60,737 nt of DNA from Peptostreptococcaceae bacterium oral taxon 113 str. W5053 (GCA_000467935.1 KI259781.1:1-60737); one strand, 5' to 3'; counted from the stretch's first letter, positions 15,646-25,304 are shown. A program made the numbers and translations. The notes: a model not told the origin generated them from the letters alone.

Positions 15646-16832
15646 TTTACAATTTCCTTTAAACAAGAACTTATATACTCCACCTCTTCATCGGATAGTT
15701 TGGTATGCAGAGGTAAGGTCATTACATTTTGATAACGGCAAAAAGCTTCGGGATAATCTTGGATATCGAAGCCCATTTTTTTATAGGCTCCATGATAAGG
15801 CAAAGGCTTATAATGCACATTACATGCCACACCTTTCTGCGCCATTTTTACAATAACCTCATTACGTTCCTCCAAAGTCTTCCCTTCCAAATTCACAATA
15901 TAAAGATGCTTGGTGGAAAAACCTTCTTTCGGATAGTGATTCATCGGATGAATCGTCGTTCCTTCAAAAGCCTTAGTATACGCCTTGACAATCTCGTCTC
16001 TACGCTTCAACAATCCCTCATAACGCTTCATTTGCGCTAAACCGAGACTTGCCAAAATATCCGTCATATTGCATTTATAACCGGGATAGAGAATCTCATA
16101 TTCCCATGCCCCAAGCTTGGTCTTTGCCAGAGCATCCTTGTTTTGACCGTGAAGCGACCAAAGCATCAATTCCTTATAAATCCTTTCCTCATCCGTGCCC
16201 GGAAGATTCCATGTAACCGCCCCTCCCTCTCCTGTGGTGAAATTCTTCACCGCATGAAAAGAAAACGCTGTAAAATCCGCAATGGATCCAATTTTTTTGC
16301 CCTTGTATTCTCCGCCGAAAGCATGCGCTGCGTCTTCCACTACAGCCACACGTCCAATCGATTTTTGAATTTCATTTTTCGGATGAAAAAGAGATTTCTT
16401 TCTTTCCAAAATTTCAAAAATTCGATCATAATCACAAGGAACACCCGCAATATCCACGGGAATTACCGCTTTGGTTTTCCGGGTAAGAGCCCTTTCCAAA
16501 GCCTCATAATCCATTTGAAAACTGTCCTTATCCATATCCACCAATACAATCTTTGCGCCCACGTGATGAATCACGCTGGCGGAAGCCGTATAGGTATAAG
16601 CACAGGTAATCACTTCATCGCCTTCACCGATTCCCAAAAGAATCAAAGCCAATTCCAACGCCGCCGTAGCACTGTTCAAACAAACCGCTTTTTTCACACC
16701 CACATAATCTGCAATCCGACGTTCCAATTCTTTCGTTTTCGGGCCGGTAGTTAACCAACCGCTTTTCAATGTATCTACCACTTCTTCAATTTCCAAATCG
16801 GAAATATCCGGGGGAGAAAATTCTATTTTCAT
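15642..16832 (-). CDS. DegT/DnrJ/EryC1/StrS sugar aminotransferase (PglE/ArnB-like)
   Basis: A 396-aa PLP enzyme. Features are LNSATAALELAL near residue 55, VVEDAAHAFGGEYKGKKIGS, and the PLP lysine in SFHAVKNFTTGEGGAV. Members add an amino group to 4-keto (or 3-keto) nucleotide sugars. With the PglF-like dehydratase at 9282 and the PglC-like transferase next door it would fit a UDP-4-amino-4,6-dideoxy-GlcNAc route; this assignment is inference. AAAGGAGG precedes the ATG, which overlaps the stop of the flippase gene (ATGA). Confidence 0.9.
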   Translation of the reverse strand: MKIEFSPPDISDLEIEEVVDTLKSGWLTTGPKTKELERRIADYVGVKKAVCLNSATAALELALILLGIGEGDEVITCAYTYTASASVIHHVGAKIVLVDMDKDSFQMDYEALERALTRKTKAVIPVDIAGVPCDYDRIFEILERKKSLFHPKNEIQKSIGRVAVVEDAAHAFGGEYKGKKIGSIADFTAFSFHAVKNFTTGEGGAVTWNLPGTDEERIYKELMLWSLHGQNKDALAKTKLGAWEYEILYPGYKCNMTDILASLGLAQMKRYEGLLKRRDEIVKAYTKAFEGTTIHPMNHYPKEGFSTKHLYIVNLEGKTLEERNEVIVKMAQKGVACNVHYKPLPYHGAYKKMGFDIQDYPEAFCRYQNVMTLPLHTKLSDEEVEYISSCLKEIVK

Positions 16833-18406
16833 CCTTTGCCTCCTTTAGGCAGTCTTTTGTGCCTTCCCAATTTTTCTTTTACTTTTTCAATCACCATATC
16901 CACTTCTTCCACCTTTAAAAGATAGATGCATCCTCCATAGATTAGCGCCCCTAAAGCTATACAAGCTAGTGTTAATCCCAAAGTCATCAATTTTCCGTCA
17001 GGCAATCTGCCGCGGAAAAACTCATAACTTCCATAAACCGCTCCGCCCATCACTGCCGATGCAAAAGTAATCTTGAGAATATCTCGAAGATGTTTTCCGG
17101 TATTCATCTCCGGAAAGCGAATATGGATAGCTTTATAAAGCACCATGGACCCTATATTAACACTGATTCCCGTCGCCAAAGCCAATCCGGCATGAGCCAT
17201 AAAACCAATAAAGATAAAATTTAAAACCACATTACATACCACAGTTAAAATCCCGTTATACATAGGAATTGTGGTTTTTTGCAGGGAATAAAACACTTTG
17301 GATAAAAACAGTCGAATCCCTACACCGGTCATCCCCATACAATAGAATATCAACGCCGACGTCGTCATCAAAGTGGCATGCGCATCAAAATGTCCCCTTT
17401 GAAAGACCACTTCCACCACAGGCTTACTTAAAGCAACAACTCCTAACGTAGCGGGAATGGTAATCAACATCACCGTGGTGATCCCCCTGTTAATCATACC
17501 CACTAATTTTTCCCGATTACGTTCTTGAAAAGCCCGGGATAACATGGGAAAAACAACGGTTACCAAAGCGGCAATGAAAACCGCTACAATTCCTTCATTT
17601 AATCGAAAAGCCAAATCCAAAACGGTAAGACTTCCCTCTTCCAAACCGGAAGCCAAAGCCTTATCCACCACCACATCGATTTGAATAACCGAAGTTCCCA
17701 AAGCAATGGGCAAAAGCATATGCATGGTTTTGTTTAAATAGGGTTCATGAACGGGCATCTTCAGTCTTAAACTGTTTTTTCGGTGAAGCACGGCGGGCAC
17801 CTGTATAAGCGCTTGCATAGCCGCAGCAGCCACACTGGCCAACATCAAACCGTTCATACCGAACGTCTTGCCGAAAAAACCCAAATAAATAAAATACATC
17901 AAATTAAAGGGAATCCCCATGAGTGCTCCCGGGCCGAAACATTGCTCTGAATGAAGATAGCCTTGAAACACATAAGTCATTCCCATAAAGATCACCATGG
18001 GTGCGGATAAACGCACCAAATACACCGCCATGTCCAGCTGAGGTCCTTGAAACTTCCACAACACCATCTTTGTCAAAGGTTTTGCAAAAATCACAATGAC
18101 AAGCAAAATTCCAATGGTCAGGAAAAACACTCCGGTATATATTTTTCTGAAAAACTCTTTTTTTCTTTTTTCTCCATATTCCTGACCGATTTCCGTAAAG
18201 ATGGGCACCAAACTGGTATTTAATGCTCCTCCCAAAATCGTCATACTGATCAGAGCGATGGTAATTGCTCCTTTATAGGTATCCACTTCCATTGTGGGTC
18301 CATAAACCGCTGCAATCATGGCCTCTCGCGCAATTCCCAAAATTTTGGAAAGCAGGGTGAAAATGGCGATAAAGCCAGCGGCTTTTGCCACATTCTTTCT
18401 GGCCAA
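16829..18406 (-). CDS. MurJ/MviN-family lipid flippase
   Basis: A 525-aa polytopic protein with about 14 hydrophobic segments and the MurJ/MviN N-terminus (FTLLSKILGIAREAMIAAVYG, then the buried Asp in VDTYKGA). MurJ proteins flip lipid II across the membrane. Inside a polysaccharide operon this copy may instead flip the undecaprenyl-linked repeat unit, doing the Wzx job; the two cannot be separated by eye. The start is TTG after AAAGGTGAGG; no ATG fits. It sits 17 bases after the oxidoreductase stop. Confidence 0.9.
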   Translation of the reverse strand: MARKNVAKAAGFIAIFTLLSKILGIAREAMIAAVYGPTMEVDTYKGAITIALISMTILGGALNTSLVPIFTEIGQEYGEKRKKEFFRKIYTGVFFLTIGILLVIVIFAKPLTKMVLWKFQGPQLDMAVYLVRLSAPMVIFMGMTYVFQGYLHSEQCFGPGALMGIPFNLMYFIYLGFFGKTFGMNGLMLASVAAAAMQALIQVPAVLHRKNSLRLKMPVHEPYLNKTMHMLLPIALGTSVIQIDVVVDKALASGLEEGSLTVLDLAFRLNEGIVAVFIAALVTVVFPMLSRAFQERNREKLVGMINRGITTVMLITIPATLGVVALSKPVVEVVFQRGHFDAHATLMTTSALIFYCMGMTGVGIRLFLSKVFYSLQKTTIPMYNGILTVVCNVVLNFIFIGFMAHAGLALATGISVNIGSMVLYKAIHIRFPEMNTGKHLRDILKITFASAVMGGAVYGSYEFFRGRLPDGKLMTLGLTLACIALGALIYGGCIYLLKVEEVDMVIEKVKEKLGRHKRLPKGGKG

Positions 18407-18423
18407 AGCCTCACCTTTCCTTT

Positions 18424-19449
18424 CTATGCTTCAATGGCAGAGGCCTCATAAATTCCAAGGACAATGCTCATACTCTTCCTTCCCTCATCGCCGGAAACCA
18501 AAGGCTGTCTTCCCTCTTTCAAAGCCAGGAAAAAATCTTCATAAAGAGGGGTATGTCCGCTTCCGTAAATATTTTCGATGACCTGATCGAAATTTTCACG
18601 GTCATAGGCTTTCTCATCGGCGAAATCCCAAACCTCCACTTTATTCACCGCTTTTCCTCCTAAAACAACCGTTCCCTTCTCCCCGAACACGGAAAGGGTC
18701 TCCTCCAGGTTTTTCGGATAAACCACGGCACTGCCTTCCACAATCCCGATTCCTTTATTCTTAAAGCGAATCAACGCCGCCCCGAAATCTTCCATCTCAA
18801 TGGGCCGCATAAAACGAGCTCGCTCTGCGGATATACGCTCCACATCACTGCCCATCATCCAACGCAACAGATCGATATTGTGAATACACTGATTCATCAA
18901 AGTCCCTCCGTCTTGAGCTTCGGTACCTCTCCAAGAAGCCATTTGATAATAATGATCGTCTCTGGTCCACAAAATTCGCGCCGTAATCGAATGAATTCGT
19001 CCGAAACGGCCTTCCTCCACCGCACGACGCAGCTTTTTCACCGCCGGGTTGAAACGGTTTTGGTGGCAGGTGCCGATGGTCAAATGTTTCTCTTTTCCCA
19101 AAGCGCAAAGAGCATTCGCTTCTTCCATCGTCATGCAAATGGGCTTTTCCATCAAAATATGACAGCCCGCTTTTAACGCCTCCATTCCCACTTCAAAATG
19201 ATTCCCCGATTCGGTGGACACTACCGCCACATCGGGATGAAGTTCCCTAAGCATCTTTTTATAATCCGTATATACTTTCGCTTCAATGCCCGAATATTCC
19301 AAATATTCTTTTTGCCTCTCCTCGGCACGGGATAAAATCAAATCACAAAGACCTGCAAAAAAACCGTACTTTTGATTATCCGCCATGGCCTTCATATGAT
19401 TCTTGGAAATTCGCCCGCATCCGATTAAAACAACTTTAAACCCTTCCAT
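18424..19449 (-). CDS. Gfo/Idh/MocA oxidoreductase, WbpB-like
   Basis: A 341-aa NAD(P)-dependent sugar oxidoreductase. It has an N-terminal Rossmann fold (VVLIGCGRISKNHMKAM) and the EKP motif (ILMEKPICMTMEEA) that carries the catalytic Lys. In the WbpABDE pathway this enzyme oxidises C3 of UDP-GlcNAcA. The neighbours WbpA, WbpD and WbpE, all in the same operon, make that role likely. The ATG at 19449 has AGGAGA 8 bases upstream; a GTG at 19455 is too close to the ribosome site. Confidence 0.9.
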   Translation of the reverse strand: MEGFKVVLIGCGRISKNHMKAMADNQKYGFFAGLCDLILSRAEERQKEYLEYSGIEAKVYTDYKKMLRELHPDVAVVSTESGNHFEVGMEALKAGCHILMEKPICMTMEEANALCALGKEKHLTIGTCHQNRFNPAVKKLRRAVEEGRFGRIHSITARILWTRDDHYYQMASWRGTEAQDGGTLMNQCIHNIDLLRWMMGSDVERISAERARFMRPIEMEDFGAALIRFKNKGIGIVEGSAVVYPKNLEETLSVFGEKGTVVLGGKAVNKVEVWDFADEKAYDRENFDQVIENIYGSGHTPLYEDFFLALKEGRQPLVSGDEGRKSMSIVLGIYEASAIEA

Positions 19450-19461
19450 TTTCACGCTCTC

Positions 19462-20787
19462 CTATAACAGTTCCAATGTATCGCTGATAAAACCTTTGGT
19501 GGCATTTTTCGTATCAAAGACAAAAGGACTCTCACGAAGCACCATTTCATAATCCACCGTGCTGTGATCCGTAGTAATCAAAACCAAATCCACATTGTTT
19601 AACACGGAGGAAGTCAACTTACCGATGGACCTTTGAATATTGCCGTCCATACGAACAAAAGTCGGATTAAAGGGATCGTAATACTCCACCAAAGCCCCTT
19701 CTTTTTCCAAAGCATCAAAAATCAACAATGCCGGACTGTCCCTTAAATCATCGATATCTCTTTTATAAGCCACACCCAAAAGCAAAATTTTCGCTCCGTT
19801 TAAAGATTTCTTGAAACGACGACTCAAAATCTTCATCACCCGATGAACCACATAAAAAGGCATGGCGTCATTCACCGTTCCCGCCGCTTCAACTAAACTC
19901 ATATGCATATCATACTCTCTGGCTTTCCATGTCAAATAGAAGGGATCCAAAGGAATGCAATGACCGCCCACACCGGGTCCCGGATAGAAAGCCTGAAAAC
20001 CGTAAGGTTTTGTCTTGGCGGCATCCACCACTTCCCACATATTGATGCCCATTTTTTCCGCCAGCATGGTAAATTCATTGACCAATGCAATATTCACATT
20101 GCGATAGGTATTCTCCAAAATCTTTTCCATCTCCGCAATCTTGGGAGAAGAAACGGTAAACACTTCCCCTTCCAAAACCTTGCGATATAAAGCCGCCGCC
20201 ACTTCCGTGGATTCTTCATTTACACCGCCGACCACTTTCGGTGTATTCTTGGTTTTAAAGAGCTTATTGCCCGGATCTACCCGTTCCGGTGAAAAAGCGA
20301 GGAAGAAATCCTCTCCGCAGGTAAGCCCGCTGCCCCTTTCCAACACCGGCAGCAACAATTCTTCCGTGGTGCCCGGATATGTGGTGGACTCCAAAACCAC
20401 CAAAGTCCCCTTTTTCAAATATTTGGACACATCCTCGGCGGATTTTCGCACAAAACTGATATCCGGCTGTTGATAAACATCCAAAGGAGTCGGTACACAA
20501 ATGGCGATAAAATCCAAATCTTTGACAAAAGAAAAATCCTTGGTCGCACTTAAAAGTCCCCGTTGCACAAAATCGGACAATTCTTCGTCCACCACATCAC
20601 CGATATAATTTTCACCTTTGTTGACCATATCCACTTTTTTCCCTTGGACATCAAACCCGACGGTACGAAAACCGGCTTTCGCCTTTTCCACCGCCAGAGG
20701 CAATCCCACATAGCCTAAGCCGATAACCCCTAAAACCGCCGTTTTGTTTTCAATCTTTTCTAAAAGCTCTTCTCTGATTTTACTCAT
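19462..20787 (-). CDS. UDP-GlcNAc/ManNAc 6-dehydrogenase, WbpA/WecC type
   Basis: A 441-aa nucleotide-sugar dehydrogenase: N-terminal NAD-binding LGVIGLGYVGLPLAVEKA, a central dimer helix, and the catalytic Cys in PGVGGHCIPLDPFYLTW; the C-terminal domain has LLLGVAYKRDIDDLRDSPAL. It oxidises C6 of a UDP-N-acetylhexosamine to the uronic acid, the first step of UDP-GlcNAc(3NAc)A synthesis when paired with WbpB, D and E. The ATG lies inside the end of the acetyltransferase gene (8-base overlap). Confidence 0.94.
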   Translation of the reverse strand: MSKIREELLEKIENKTAVLGVIGLGYVGLPLAVEKAKAGFRTVGFDVQGKKVDMVNKGENYIGDVVDEELSDFVQRGLLSATKDFSFVKDLDFIAICVPTPLDVYQQPDISFVRKSAEDVSKYLKKGTLVVLESTTYPGTTEELLLPVLERGSGLTCGEDFFLAFSPERVDPGNKLFKTKNTPKVVGGVNEESTEVAAALYRKVLEGEVFTVSSPKIAEMEKILENTYRNVNIALVNEFTMLAEKMGINMWEVVDAAKTKPYGFQAFYPGPGVGGHCIPLDPFYLTWKAREYDMHMSLVEAAGTVNDAMPFYVVHRVMKILSRRFKKSLNGAKILLLGVAYKRDIDDLRDSPALLIFDALEKEGALVEYYDPFNPTFVRMDGNIQRSIGKLTSSVLNNVDLVLITTDHSTVDYEMVLRESPFVFDTKNATKGFISDTLELL

Positions 20788-21364
20788 CTTTCGCCTCTAT
20801 TTCTTTCAAAAATCCGTCCCGCACATATTTTTTTCCACAAGACGGACAGCTATATTCCTCTTGATTCTTTTCCAAGGTCACACCACATTGGCAGACATAA
20901 CCGATCTTTCGGGCAGGATTGCCCACCATCAAGGCGTAAGGCTCCACATCTTTCACCACTACACTGCCGGCACCGATTAATGCATATCGCCCGATTTGAT
21001 TCCCGCAGACAATCGTGGCATTGGCGCCGATCGAAGCGCCCTTTTCAATACGAGTCTCTTTAAACTCCTCTTTCCGCTCAATAAAACTGCGAGGATTAAT
21101 CACATTGGTAAACACACAGGAGGGTCCTAAAAACACATCCTCTTCACAGACCACACCGGTGTATACGCTTACATTGTTCTGCACTTTCACGCCTCGCCCT
21201 AAAACCGCGCCGGGCGAAATAACCACATTTTGTCCCAAATTGCAATTTTCTCCAATGACCGCCCCGGACATCACATGGGAAAAATGCCAAATCGTACTTC
21301 CCTTCCCGATAGTAACCCCCTCATCGATACAGGCGGTGGGATGAATCTTCAACTCTTCCGTCAT
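20780..21364 (-). CDS. Left-handed beta-helix acetyltransferase, WbpD/WlbB-like, with zinc-ribbon tail
   Basis: A 194-aa protein made mainly of hexapeptide repeats (IGENCNLGQNVVISPGAVLG and similar), the trimeric left-handed beta-helix fold. The segment CVFTNVINPRSFIERK is typical of WbpD/WlbB enzymes that acetylate the 3-amino group of UDP-GlcNAc(3N)A. The C-terminus (about 160-185) adds four Cys, CQC and CPSC, a zinc-ribbon-like tail. It overlaps the aminotransferase stop (ATGA) and the dehydrogenase start. Confidence 0.92.
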   Translation of the reverse strand: MTEELKIHPTACIDEGVTIGKGSTIWHFSHVMSGAVIGENCNLGQNVVISPGAVLGRGVKVQNNVSVYTGVVCEEDVFLGPSCVFTNVINPRSFIERKEEFKETRIEKGASIGANATIVCGNQIGRYALIGAGSVVVKDVEPYALMVGNPARKIGYVCQCGVTLEKNQEEYSCPSCGKKYVRDGFLKEIEAKDE

Positions 21365-22539
21365 GCTCTCACACTTTCAATGATATAATCCTGCTCCTCT
21401 TCCGTCATCTCCGGAAACATCGGCAAGGCGAAGGTTCGCTCCGATAAATATTCCCCCACGGGCAAATCGCCCTTTCGATAGCCTAAATCCCCAAAAGCTT
21501 TTTGCAAATGAAGAGGTACCGGATAGTATACACCGGTAGCAATCCCTTTTTCGCCCAATTTTTTCGTCATTTTATCCCGTTCTTCACTTTGAACAATATA
21601 AAGATGATAAATGGCTCCCTCATCCGTCTTATACCGGGGAACCGTCAGCACATCTTCCAAAGCGTCGTTATAACGCTTTGCCAAAGCTCTTCGCCTGTCA
21701 TTCCACTCATCCAAACGGGGCAATTTCACTCTTAAAATCGCCGCTTGAATTTCATCCAGACGGGAATTATGCCCGATTAAATAATTATAATACTTTAACG
21801 GATTGTACACCGTATTATCCTTGCTTGTATCCGCCTTTACCTCTTCTTGGATGCCGTGGATATCGTTATAAGCCCTCTGGCCGTTTTCTCCACTGCCATG
21901 CATACGATACGCCTTCATTCGGACAGCCAAACTTTCGTCATGCGTCACCAACATTCCTCCGTCCCCTGCACCGCCCAGATTTTTGGTCGGGAAGAAAGAA
22001 AATACACCGATATCTCCCATGGAGCCGGCTTTTTTTCCCTTATAGCTTGCTCCCGCCGCCTGACAGGCATCCTCAATGACCAATAGACCGTGTTTTTTTG
22101 CCACGGCGCAAATGGAATCCATATCCGCACAGGTGCCGAAAATATGCACCGGCAGAATCGCTTTCGTTCTGTCCGTAATCTTCTCCTCAATTTTGGCAGG
22201 ATCCATATTGAAACTGTCCCTCTTTACATCGACAAAAACGGGAACCGCACCCACTTGAGCAATACTTTCCGCCGTAGCAAAAAAAGTAAAGGGCGTGGTA
22301 ATCACCTCATCCCCTTGACCGATGCCCAAAGCTTTTAAAGCCAAAACCAAACCTTCCGTTCCGTTGGCTACGCTGACGGCATGCTCCGCACCGATATAAG
22401 CGGCAAATTCTTTCTCAAAGGAAAGCACATTTTTTCCCATAATATACGAGGTATCATAAAGCACCTCCAACACCTTAGGCGTCAATTCCTTCTCTAAGGC
22501 TTTCATCTGTCTTTTTAAATCAATCAACGGTATATTCAT
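21361..22539 (-). CDS. DegT/DnrJ/EryC1/StrS aminotransferase, WbpE-like
   Basis: A 392-aa PLP enzyme beginning MNIPLIDLKRQ, with NGTEGLVLALKALGIG, VIEDACQAAGASYKGKKAGS and the PLP lysine in FFPTKNLGGAGDGG. It is the expected partner of WbpB: it turns UDP-3-keto-GlcNAcA into the 3-amino sugar. The ATG follows AGGAGG and overlaps the glycosyltransferase stop (TAATG). It is clearly different from the aminotransferase at 15642-16832, so two amino-sugar steps are encoded. Confidence 0.92.
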   Translation of the reverse strand: MNIPLIDLKRQMKALEKELTPKVLEVLYDTSYIMGKNVLSFEKEFAAYIGAEHAVSVANGTEGLVLALKALGIGQGDEVITTPFTFFATAESIAQVGAVPVFVDVKRDSFNMDPAKIEEKITDRTKAILPVHIFGTCADMDSICAVAKKHGLLVIEDACQAAGASYKGKKAGSMGDIGVFSFFPTKNLGGAGDGGMLVTHDESLAVRMKAYRMHGSGENGQRAYNDIHGIQEEVKADTSKDNTVYNPLKYYNYLIGHNSRLDEIQAAILRVKLPRLDEWNDRRRALAKRYNDALEDVLTVPRYKTDEGAIYHLYIVQSEERDKMTKKLGEKGIATGVYYPVPLHLQKAFGDLGYRKGDLPVGEYLSERTFALPMFPEMTEEEQDYIIESVRA

Positions 22540-23747
22540 TATTTCCTCCTGAAAGCATTTTCTAAAGTATCCGTCAGCTTCTTAAAATCAAAAGCTTCGG
22601 CGGCAAGAACTGCCCGTTCTCCGTAAGCCTCGTATTCTTTCCGATTTTGTTCATATAGATTATAAAAATAAATCAAACCTTCCGCCATGGCATCAACATC
22701 GTCACCTTCTACGGTTTTTCCCGCTTTATACATTTCAATTATATCATAATTGCAATTCAAATTAGATAATACGGGCACACCCGAGGCGAAATACTCGAAC
22801 ATCTTATTAAAGCTGATCCCGTAATCGTACAGCGGAATCTTCTTCCCTGTAATGATATTCACATGAGCGCATTTCAAAATAGAAGGAATCAACGCCTTCT
22901 CCACACGCCCCATAAAATGCACCCGACTTAAAGCTTGCTCCTCTTTGTACTGACGAAGAGCCGCCTCCTCGGTTCCGCCGCCGTAAAGATAAAAATTCAA
23001 AGGCAAACCCTTATCCTGCAAAACTTTGGCACTTTGCAAAAGAATATGAAGGTCGTTAATCCGCCCCATGGCGCCCGTATACACCACACGGAAACCGGAC
23101 TGTTCTCTTAAGTCACAAGGCATCTTGGCTTGCCTTTCAAACTCATCCAGATCCACCCCGTTGTTAATATAATACACCTCGTCCCGATAAATCTTTCGCT
23201 TCTTAAGATAATCCTTTCCTCCGGGCATGGTGAAAATCAAAGCGTCCGCCTTTTTATACATGGATTTCTCCAAAGCATACAACGCTCTTACCGCCGGATT
23301 TTTCTTCCCGAACTTTCCCATAGACACGAAAGTCTCCGGCCAAAGGTCTCGCACCTCCGCCACAAATCGGGCACGATACCTCCGGGCCAATCTCCCGGCT
23401 ATCCAAAGACAAAAAGGATGCGGCGAACTGGCATAAATCACATCCGGCTTATAATAAGCCTTCACCGCCTTGGGCAAACGAAAGGTATATTCCAACATAT
23501 TGACAGCCCGACTCTTCAGAGAGGAATAATTTCTCACCGGCACAAAAACATAGGGAACCCCTTCATAATTTTTTTCGACAATTTTTCCCTCCCGTGCCAA
23601 ATTCATCCGGGTATTATGAATGGTGGAAGCGGTAAAAATCATCACCTCATGCCCTCGGCTTATCAACTCCTTGGCGAAATGAAAATGACGCAAATATTTT
23701 CCACCCTCCGGGGGATCCGCATAATGATTGACAATCCAAATCTTCAT
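22539..23747 (-). CDS. GT4-family glycosyltransferase (WbuB/WfgS-like)
   Basis: A 402-aa GT-B fold enzyme. The N-terminal domain has HYADPPEGGKYLRHFHFAKEL; the C-terminal domain has VVYTGAMGRINDLHILLQSA and the donor-site region GISFNKMFEYFASGVPVLSN with its Glu. It adds a sugar to the lipid-linked repeat at the cytosolic face. The frame opens at 23774, but GAGGAG is 10 bases before the ATG at 23747, which begins MKIWIVNHY, the typical family start. It is the first gene of the operon. Confidence 0.92.
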   Translation of the reverse strand: MKIWIVNHYADPPEGGKYLRHFHFAKELISRGHEVMIFTASTIHNTRMNLAREGKIVEKNYEGVPYVFVPVRNYSSLKSRAVNMLEYTFRLPKAVKAYYKPDVIYASSPHPFCLWIAGRLARRYRARFVAEVRDLWPETFVSMGKFGKKNPAVRALYALEKSMYKKADALIFTMPGGKDYLKKRKIYRDEVYYINNGVDLDEFERQAKMPCDLREQSGFRVVYTGAMGRINDLHILLQSAKVLQDKGLPLNFYLYGGGTEEAALRQYKEEQALSRVHFMGRVEKALIPSILKCAHVNIITGKKIPLYDYGISFNKMFEYFASGVPVLSNLNCNYDIIEMYKAGKTVEGDDVDAMAEGLIYFYNLYEQNRKEYEAYGERAVLAAEAFDFKKLTDTLENAFRRK

Positions 23748-23780
23748 CCGACAAAAACTCCTCTCTTTTATCAACGCTAT

Positions 23781-23789
23781 ATTATATCA
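23781..23789 (-). promoter_or_regulatory. Extended -10 promoter for the polysaccharide operon
   Basis: TGATATAAT on the minus strand (TG-N-TATAAT), 34 bases before the glycosyltransferase ATG. It is divergent from the tyrS promoter. Confidence 0.6.
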
Positions 23790-23816
23790 CGAATCCCGCT
23801 CTTTTGTATGTCTTTA

Positions 23817-23845
23817 TTGACTTTTAGGCACCCTTTTGCTAAAAT
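23817..23845 (+). promoter_or_regulatory. Sigma-A promoter for the tyrS T-box transcript
   Basis: TTGACT (23817-23822), 17 bases, TAAAAT (23840-23845). Confidence 0.8.
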
Positions 23846-23864
23846 CATTCAAAAGAGAATAAAG

Positions 23865-24057
23865 AAAAATAAAGAACCGATGAAAGAGTACTTAGGCTAC
23901 AGAGAGTTTCCGTTTGCTGAGAGGAAAACAAAAAGGAATTACACTTCGGGGAATTTTTCAGGGTCTTGCCTGCCCTTTAAGGCAAATCAAGGCAATCTTT
24001 TTTGCGAATAAAGGTGGTACCACGGATTTTTTCGTCCTTTGGGTATCCCTTTTTTTA
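23865..24057 (+). promoter_or_regulatory. Tyrosine T-box leader
   Basis: The leader has stem I parts (ACAGAGAG, GCTGAGAGG), a specifier region GGAATTACACTT in which TAC can serve as the Tyr codon, and the antiterminator T-box AAGGTGGTACCACGG at 24011-24025, followed by a T-run at 24050-24056. Uncharged tRNA-Tyr should bind and allow read-through into tyrS. Confidence 0.93.
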
Positions 24058-24080
24058 TACTTTTTTAAGGAGGCTTAATA

Positions 24081-25304
24081 ATGATTATTCCCGGAATTTT
24101 TGATGAATTAACGGAACGCGGATACTTTGAACAGGCAAGTCATCCGGAAGAATTAAAAGAATGTTTGGACAAAGAACGTGTAACCTTCTACTGCGGCTTC
24201 GATGCCACAGCGGACAGTCTGACCTTGGGGCACTTCGTCCAACTCATGGTCATGAAGCGCATGCAGAACCACGGGCATCGCCCCATCGCCCTCTTAGGCG
24301 GCGGCACAACCATGATCGGCGACCCGTCCGCCCGCAACGACATGCGCAAAGTCATGGGTGTGGATACCATCGATGAATTCGCCCTGCGCTTCAAAAAACA
24401 GTTTGAACGCTTTTTGGACTTCGGTGAAGACAAAGCCATCATGGAAAACAACGCCGACTGGCTTCGCCAACTAAACTATCTGAACTTTATGCGCGAATAC
24501 GGTGTTCACTTCTCCGTCAATCGGATGCTTGCCATGGACTCCTACAAAAATCGACTGGAAACCGGACTGACCTTCTTTGAATTCGGATACCTGCTACTCC
24601 AATCCTACGACTTCTTGGAATTAAACCGTCGCTATAACTGCAAACTTCAAATCGGCGGCTCCGACCAATGGTCCAATATCATCGGCGGCATGGAACTCAT
24701 CCGCAAAACGGAACAAAAACAAGCCTACGCCATGACCTTTAAACTCCTGACCACCGCCGACGGCAAAAAGATGGGCAAAAGCCAAAAAGGCGCCGTCTGG
24801 TTGGATGAAGAAAAAACCACTCCCTACGAAATGTTCCAATACATGCGCAATATAGACGATCGTGACGTGGAAAAATTCCTTCTCCAACTGACCTTCCTGC
24901 CCACGGAAGAATGCAAACGCTTAGGTTCCTTCACCGATGAACGCATCAACGAAGGCAAGGAAATCTTAGCCTATGAAGTCGTCAAAACCATCCACGGCGA
25001 AAGCAAAGCCAAAGAAGCCTTGGAAACCTCCCGTGCCCTCTTTGCACAAAAAAACAGCATCGACAGCATGCCCACAGAAGAAATCGACTTTAAAGGAAAC
25101 ATGGGCCTTTTAAACCTCCTAAGGGAAACCGGACTGACCGCCTCCAACGCGGAAGCTCGACGTTTGGTGGAACAAGGGGGAATCACCGTCAATGACGAAA
25201 AAATCACCGACCCCGGCTATACCTTCACTGAAGAAAACTTCAAAGAAGGCTTTATCATCCTGCGCAAAGGAAAGAAAATCTTCCGCAAAATCGTTAAAAA
25301 ATAG
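24081..25304 (+). CDS. tyrS: Tyrosyl-tRNA synthetase
   Basis: A 407-aa class I synthetase that charges tRNA-Tyr. Visible are the N-terminal tyrosine-binding fold with the HIGH-equivalent SLTLGHFVQLMV, the KMSKS-equivalent KKMGKSQKGAVWL and a C-terminal S4 RNA-binding domain (SNAEARRLVEQGGITVNDEK). AAGGAGG precedes the ATG. Control is by the T-box leader. From about 24180 on, codons end in C far more often than in the neighbouring genes, suggesting high expression or a different compositional history. Confidence 0.97.
   Translation: MIIPGIFDELTERGYFEQASHPEELKECLDKERVTFYCGFDATADSLTLGHFVQLMVMKRMQNHGHRPIALLGGGTTMIGDPSARNDMRKVMGVDTIDEFALRFKKQFERFLDFGEDKAIMENNADWLRQLNYLNFMREYGVHFSVNRMLAMDSYKNRLETGLTFFEFGYLLLQSYDFLELNRRYNCKLQIGGSDQWSNIIGGMELIRKTEQKQAYAMTFKLLTTADGKKMGKSQKGAVWLDEEKTTPYEMFQYMRNIDDRDVEKFLLQLTFLPTEECKRLGSFTDERINEGKEILAYEVVKTIHGESKAKEALETSRALFAQKNSIDSMPTEEIDFKGNMGLLNLLRETGLTASNAEARRLVEQGGITVNDEKITDPGYTFTEENFKEGFIILRKGKKIFRKIVKK

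Noticed and set aside
16143..16754. Plus-strand open frame of 203 codons opposite the sugar aminotransferase
   Set aside because: Antisense shadow; no motif and no promoter.
23130..24011. Long plus-strand open frame (293 codons) opposite the glycosyltransferase gene
   Set aside because: It is antisense to a clear GT4 gene and runs through the tyrS promoter and T-box; composition is that of a shadow frame.
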